A stretch of DNA of 64,000 nt. It comes from Dendrosporobacter quercicolus (lineage in GTDB: Bacteria > Bacillota > Negativicutes > DSM-1736 > Dendrosporobacteraceae). Positions 61,701-64,000 of the stretch are shown here, one piece after another. Below the pieces are notes generated by a model that ran no database searches, was not told the origin of the DNA, and saw only the letters and a list, made by a program, of their open reading frames with translations. Both the position numbers and the translations under genes were made by a program. The stretch lies in the NCBI RefSeq assembly GCF_900104455.1, contig NZ_FNHB01000001.1, positions 930,001-994,000 of the forward strand. The letters run 5' to 3'. Position 1 is the stretch's first letter. Each line of letters opens with the position of its first letter.

Positions 61701-64000
61701 ACAGCCAGGGTCTCTTTGTCGCGTTTCACCTGCCCGCGGTACAGGTTTTCAATATCCTGCCGGCCTGCCGCCAAGCCCCGCAGTTTATCTTCAAGTTCCT
61801 GGCTGGACTCCACCAGCAGGGCCAGGCGAACTTCCATCGCTTCCCGCCCGACTTGAAGGGTGTAGGCGATATCGGCCAGGCCGGCCTCGGCGGACTGCCG
61901 GCCGGCAAGCGCGGCCAGCAGGCGCTCAACCTGCTCGTCCAGCCGCGCTTCATCCTTGGCCGACAATACAATGATCGCCGGGCTTTGCCGGTCAGCTTCC
62001 GCCAGCCGCTCTGGCCCCGGGGCAATATATTCCTCGATGACAACATGGGCATTCGACCCGCCCGCGCCAAAAGACGAAACACCGGCAATCCGGGGATATT
62101 CTTTGGTCCCGCCATTTACTTCAAGGAGCGGCCGTTTCCATTCCGCCAGCTCCTGCTGGACGACAAAAGGAGTATCGCTGAACTGAATATGGGGGTTTAA
62201 GACCTCAGCGTGGAGCGACGGCGCTAACTGCCGGTACTTGAGCTGCAGCAGCACTTTCGTCACGCCGGCAATGCCGGCGGCGCTTTCACAATGCCCGATG
62301 TTGGACTTGGCCGAGCCGATGGCGCAAAATTGCTTAGCCTGGGTATAGCGCGCAAAGGTTTTGGTCAAACCCGCAATTTCAATCGGATCTCCCAAAGAGG
62401 TTCCGGTACCGTGCGCTTCGATATAGCTGACCGTCCGAGGATCAATTCCGCCCTCCTTCAAGGCCTGCTCAATGACACCGGCCTGGGCGTTGGGGTTGGG
62501 AACGGTATACCCGTTGGTTTTCCCGCCATGATTGACGGCCGTCCCTTTGATGATGCCGTAAATATGGTCGCCGTCGGCGATGGCTTTGGCCAGCGGCTTC
62601 AACAGTACGGCTCCTACACCCTCTCCCGGCACATAGCCGTCGCCGCCTTCACCGAAGCTTTCGCACCGTCCCTTGCTGGAAGCAAAGCTGCCTTGGCCCA
62701 ATAACAGATATTTATTGGGATGGACCGAAACATTGACGCCGCCGGCGATGGCCGCTTCGCAACCGCCCCGCTGCAGGCTTTGGCAAGCCAGGTGAATGGC
62801 GGTAAGAGAAGAAGAGCACATCGTATCGACCGCCATGCTTGGTCCATGGAAATTGCAGAAATAAGACACCCGGTTCGCAATGGACGATGGATTGCCGGCA
62901 AGAGCAACCGGCCGGCCCAGAGCTTGTTCCTGCGCTCCGTAAAGCTGATACTCCTGGTACATCACGCCCACAAAAACCCCTACATTGCCTTCCAGATCCA
63001 GACCCTGATAGGAACCGAGCGCTTCCCGGGTATAGCCCGCATCCTCCAGGGTCTCATAGACGCACTCTAAAAACAGCCGTTCCTGCGGATCCATAAATTC
63101 CGCTTCCCGCGGCGAAATATTGAAAAACAAGGGATCAAACCGATCCACACCGTCGAGAAAGCCGCCCCATTTGCTGTAGGTTTTACCGGGTTGATTCCGG
63201 TCCGGGTCAAAGTAGCGGCTATGATCCCAACGGTCTGGGGGTATTTCCGTAATCGAATCCCGGCCGTCCCGCAGGTTTTTCCAGAATTCGGCAATATTGG
63301 CCGCTTGTGGATACCGTCCGGCCACGCCAATGACGGCAATCTCCAGGACAGCTTGCTGATTGGGGCGTTGGGGGCCGTTCAAAACAGGGGACCATAGACG
63401 CCGCCGGGTACTGACGCCCGGTTGGACCGGTTTGGGCACAGGTACGGCTTCTCCGGTTTTACGGACCGTTTCCGCCGCTTTCTCTTCCAGCCCCAGTAAT
63501 TGCGGCAGCTGCTCCCGGTAGGCTTCAAGGAAATAGCCGGTCAATTCCCGGATGTTCTGGTATTCAAAAAACAACGTTTTGGACAACGGGCCAAAGGTTT
63601 TCTCCAATTGATTGGTTAATTGGAGGACCATGACCGAATCAATCCCGTATTTCTCCAATGGCAGATCGGCTTCGATCCGCTGCGCCGGCAGCTTGATCAC
63701 GGCAGACAGCACCCGTTTGAAGTAATTTTCGGTTTTTTCCCGGAGCCCATCCTGTCCACTGGCCGGTACTGCTGTGTTTTCGCCGCCCCCGGACACCGTT
63801 TTACCCTCCGCAGTACCGTCCGTCCGCCCCAAAAGCACCGCCCGCAAACGCTTAATAGCTCCTTCCGCCGTCATGATTTGGTGATTGCCGGAAGCCAGAC
63901 CGTGATACAAAGCGCGGATTCCGGTTGCGGTCCTCATGGGCGTCATGCCTGCGTCTCGCCATATCAGCGCCGCTGTTTCGGCGTCAACCTGCATTCCGCC
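58709..64000 (-). CDS. Trans-AT-type modular polyketide synthase, 5' end outside the window
   Basis: At least 1763 codons; the frame is open to the window edge, and the ATG at 63994 is internal (GGMQVDAET matches the second KR end GGMQVDAAT). Counting from 63994: end of a KR (1-55), ACP1 (about 85-165, Ser120 in YGIDSVMVLQL), KS (about 218-656; Cys393 in DTMCSSSLTAIHLACQSL, His528, His568), linker, DH (about 848-1130; His878 in DHVVKGQRVFPG, Asp1050 in HPSLMDAALQ), KR (about 1320-1500; GGAGGLG, FFSSVAAVLGN, ADYSAANAF), ACP2 (about 1590-1665, Ser1622 in FGVDSIMIRQI) and an acidic C-terminal tail (SDEEVEKKLARLMEDE) suited to docking. No AT domain is present, so malonyl is loaded in trans. It is coupled to the oxoamine synthase gene. 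Confidence 0.95.
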   Translation of the reverse strand, partial: GGMQVDAETAALIWRDAGMTPMRTATGIRALYHGLASGNHQIMTAEGAIKRLRAVLLGRTDGTAEGKTVSGGGENTAVPASGQDGLREKTENYFKRVLSAVIKLPAQRIEADLPLEKYGIDSVMVLQLTNQLEKTFGPLSKTLFFEYQNIRELTGYFLEAYREQLPQLLGLEEKAAETVRKTGEAVPVPKPVQPGVSTRRRLWSPVLNGPQRPNQQAVLEIAVIGVAGRYPQAANIAEFWKNLRDGRDSITEIPPDRWDHSRYFDPDRNQPGKTYSKWGGFLDGVDRFDPLFFNISPREAEFMDPQERLFLECVYETLEDAGYTREALGSYQGLDLEGNVGVFVGVMYQEYQLYGAQEQALGRPVALAGNPSSIANRVSYFCNFHGPSMAVDTMCSSSLTAIHLACQSLQRGGCEAAIAGGVNVSVHPNKYLLLGQGSFASSKGRCESFGEGGDGYVPGEGVGAVLLKPLAKAIADGDHIYGIIKGTAVNHGGKTNGYTVPNPNAQAGVIEQALKEGGIDPRTVSYIEAHGTGTSLGDPIEIAGLTKTFARYTQAKQFCAIGSAKSNIGHCESAAGIAGVTKVLLQLKYRQLAPSLHAEVLNPHIQFSDTPFVVQQELAEWKRPLLEVNGGTKEYPRIAGVSSFGAGGSNAHVVIEEYIAPGPERLAEADRQSPAIIVLSAKDEARLDEQVERLLAALAGRQSAEAGLADIAYTLQVGREAMEVRLALLVESSQELEDKLRGLAAGRQDIENLYRGQVKRDKETLAVFAADEDLQLAIRAWITKRKYARLLDLWVRGLQFDWNTLYDNARPRRISLPTYPFARERYWVPKLEIKAAGEPAGGLAARLVPLHPLVQQNTSHFSQQRYSSSFTGREFFLQDHVVKGQRVFPGVAYLEMARAGAELAAGAKSSRPGIRLANVVWAQPLIAGEQPVRVHLGLSQADNGEIGYKIYSEAGQGGANLIIHSQGTVMPGAVGKAPALDLKALQAQCSQSALTSGQCYEAFQSIGIAYGPGHRGIAQLYAGEQQVLAKLSLPEAVGATGNQFILHPSLMDAALQASIGLFMNSNALPPAKLMLPFALKELEVFSGCTAEMWALVRYSADGQAGNKAPRLDVSLCDRHGNVCVRIKELALREAADAAGLPEAGALPGTLLLEPYWRQQAIMARKTAYIRHLVLLCEVGEVSEESIESGLNGVRCLRLEAAGQGLAERYQNYAARLLAEIQGLLADKPGGNILVQLVVPSQGERRLFAGLAGLLKTVRLENPQIIGQLLEVGAGEAGSMIEELKANRQAPGDAWIRCQDGKRYIAGWREAEALPPAKLPWKDRGVYVITGGAGGLGLVFAKEIARKARAVTLVLTGRSALRKDRQAQVEELAALGARVLYRQVDVTREQAVAGLFQGLREEFGDINGIIHSAGIVRDHFLRTKTREDLLAVMAPKVTGLVNLDQASKDVRLDFFIFFSSVAAVLGNIGQADYSAANAFMDAYAGYRNTLAAAGRRYGRTLSINWPLWQEGGMQVDAATEKLLRQNTGLTALPTTAGIDAFYQSLALGKEQVMVLAGEVERFRTQLLRQPVAPEPTGTKAVLAPGQDLLRELTIHYFKELISSVTKIPVHRIKADDLLVDFGVDSIMIRQITDQLEKTFGSLSKTILLEYQSIDALTGYFLAAYPQQLAELLAGREDAAVSAAAERVPPIQSEVPAGKPSSYGERTGQVDEWSDEEVEKKLARLMEDEAVTALSYEELLAKADALSNGEVEETLIKLMEVKNNG

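Noticed and set aside
1-64000. CRISPR arrays, complete insertion sequences, rRNA genes, replication origin
   Set aside because: I looked for regularly spaced direct repeats, transposase motifs and rRNA-like conserved blocks and saw none in the window.

Overview
The window reads as a chromosomal segment of a low-to-mid GC Gram-positive-lineage bacterium that nevertheless has an outer membrane. Firmicute-type signals (strong GGAGG ribosome sites, frequent TTG/GTG starts, LexA boxes of the GAAC-n4-GTTC type, a CBO0543-family membrane protein) sit beside a TonB-dependent receptor with a DUF3649/PepSY partner pair and an LptA/OstA-like periplasmic protein. That combination points to the Negativicutes, most likely a Sporomusaceae-like anaerobe (inference; no rRNA is present).

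Layout. 0-11 kb: a truncated CNNM/HlyC protein, a CadC-like ArsR repressor, an esterase, recA with two LexA boxes, an EamA exporter divergent from a LysR regulator, a decayed dinB with intact LexA boxes, small membrane proteins, an SMR exporter, and gene remnants. 11-16 kb: tRNA-Leu, an AarF/UbiB kinase, tRNA-His/Gln/Lys and a chemoreceptor. 16-25 kb: an iron-uptake region with a Fur box in front of an unusual Com-zinc-finger/substrate-binding fusion, a diguanylate cyclase, HxlR and AraC regulators, a deletion remnant of a TonB receptor, an intact TonB receptor, DUF3649 and PepSY proteins. 25-36.5 kb: flavodiiron protein, glycogen phosphorylase, a broken Vat-type acetyltransferase, GNAT, catalase HPII, LysR/MFS/tautomerase, and two proteins of an unrecognised beta-rich family. 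36.8-50.5 kb: a rifampicin-phosphotransferase-like enzyme overlapping an MFS pump, oleate hydratase, a three-gene exported/NapH-like/Cys-rich membrane cassette, a P1B-4 metal ATPase, a MarR regulator, an LptA-like protein, a repetitive Arg/Glu-rich exported protein and a dehydrogenase. 50.5-52 kb: fluoride-riboswitch-controlled crcB and a nitroreductase.

52-64 kb is a biosynthetic gene cluster on the minus strand that runs off the right edge. One operon encodes a trans-AT type modular PKS (KR end-ACP-KS-DH-KR-ACP), an alpha-oxoamine synthase that probably releases the chain by condensing it with an amino acid, a short-chain dehydrogenase/reductase and a dicluster 4Fe-4S protein with a seven-cysteine run. 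A second transcription unit has an AcpK-type donor ACP, a ketosynthase-like decarboxylase whose active-site Cys is Ser (PksF type), and an Sfp-type phosphopantetheinyl transferase. Together these suggest a beta-branched polyketide ending in an amino ketone or amino alcohol. I think this is the most likely undescribed system here.

A second theme is gene decay by internal deletion: dinB, a Vat acetyltransferase, a TctC-type binding protein and a TonB receptor each keep one or both ends but have lost internal sequence. Coordinates of starts were chosen by ribosome-binding sites and often differ from the longest open frame.
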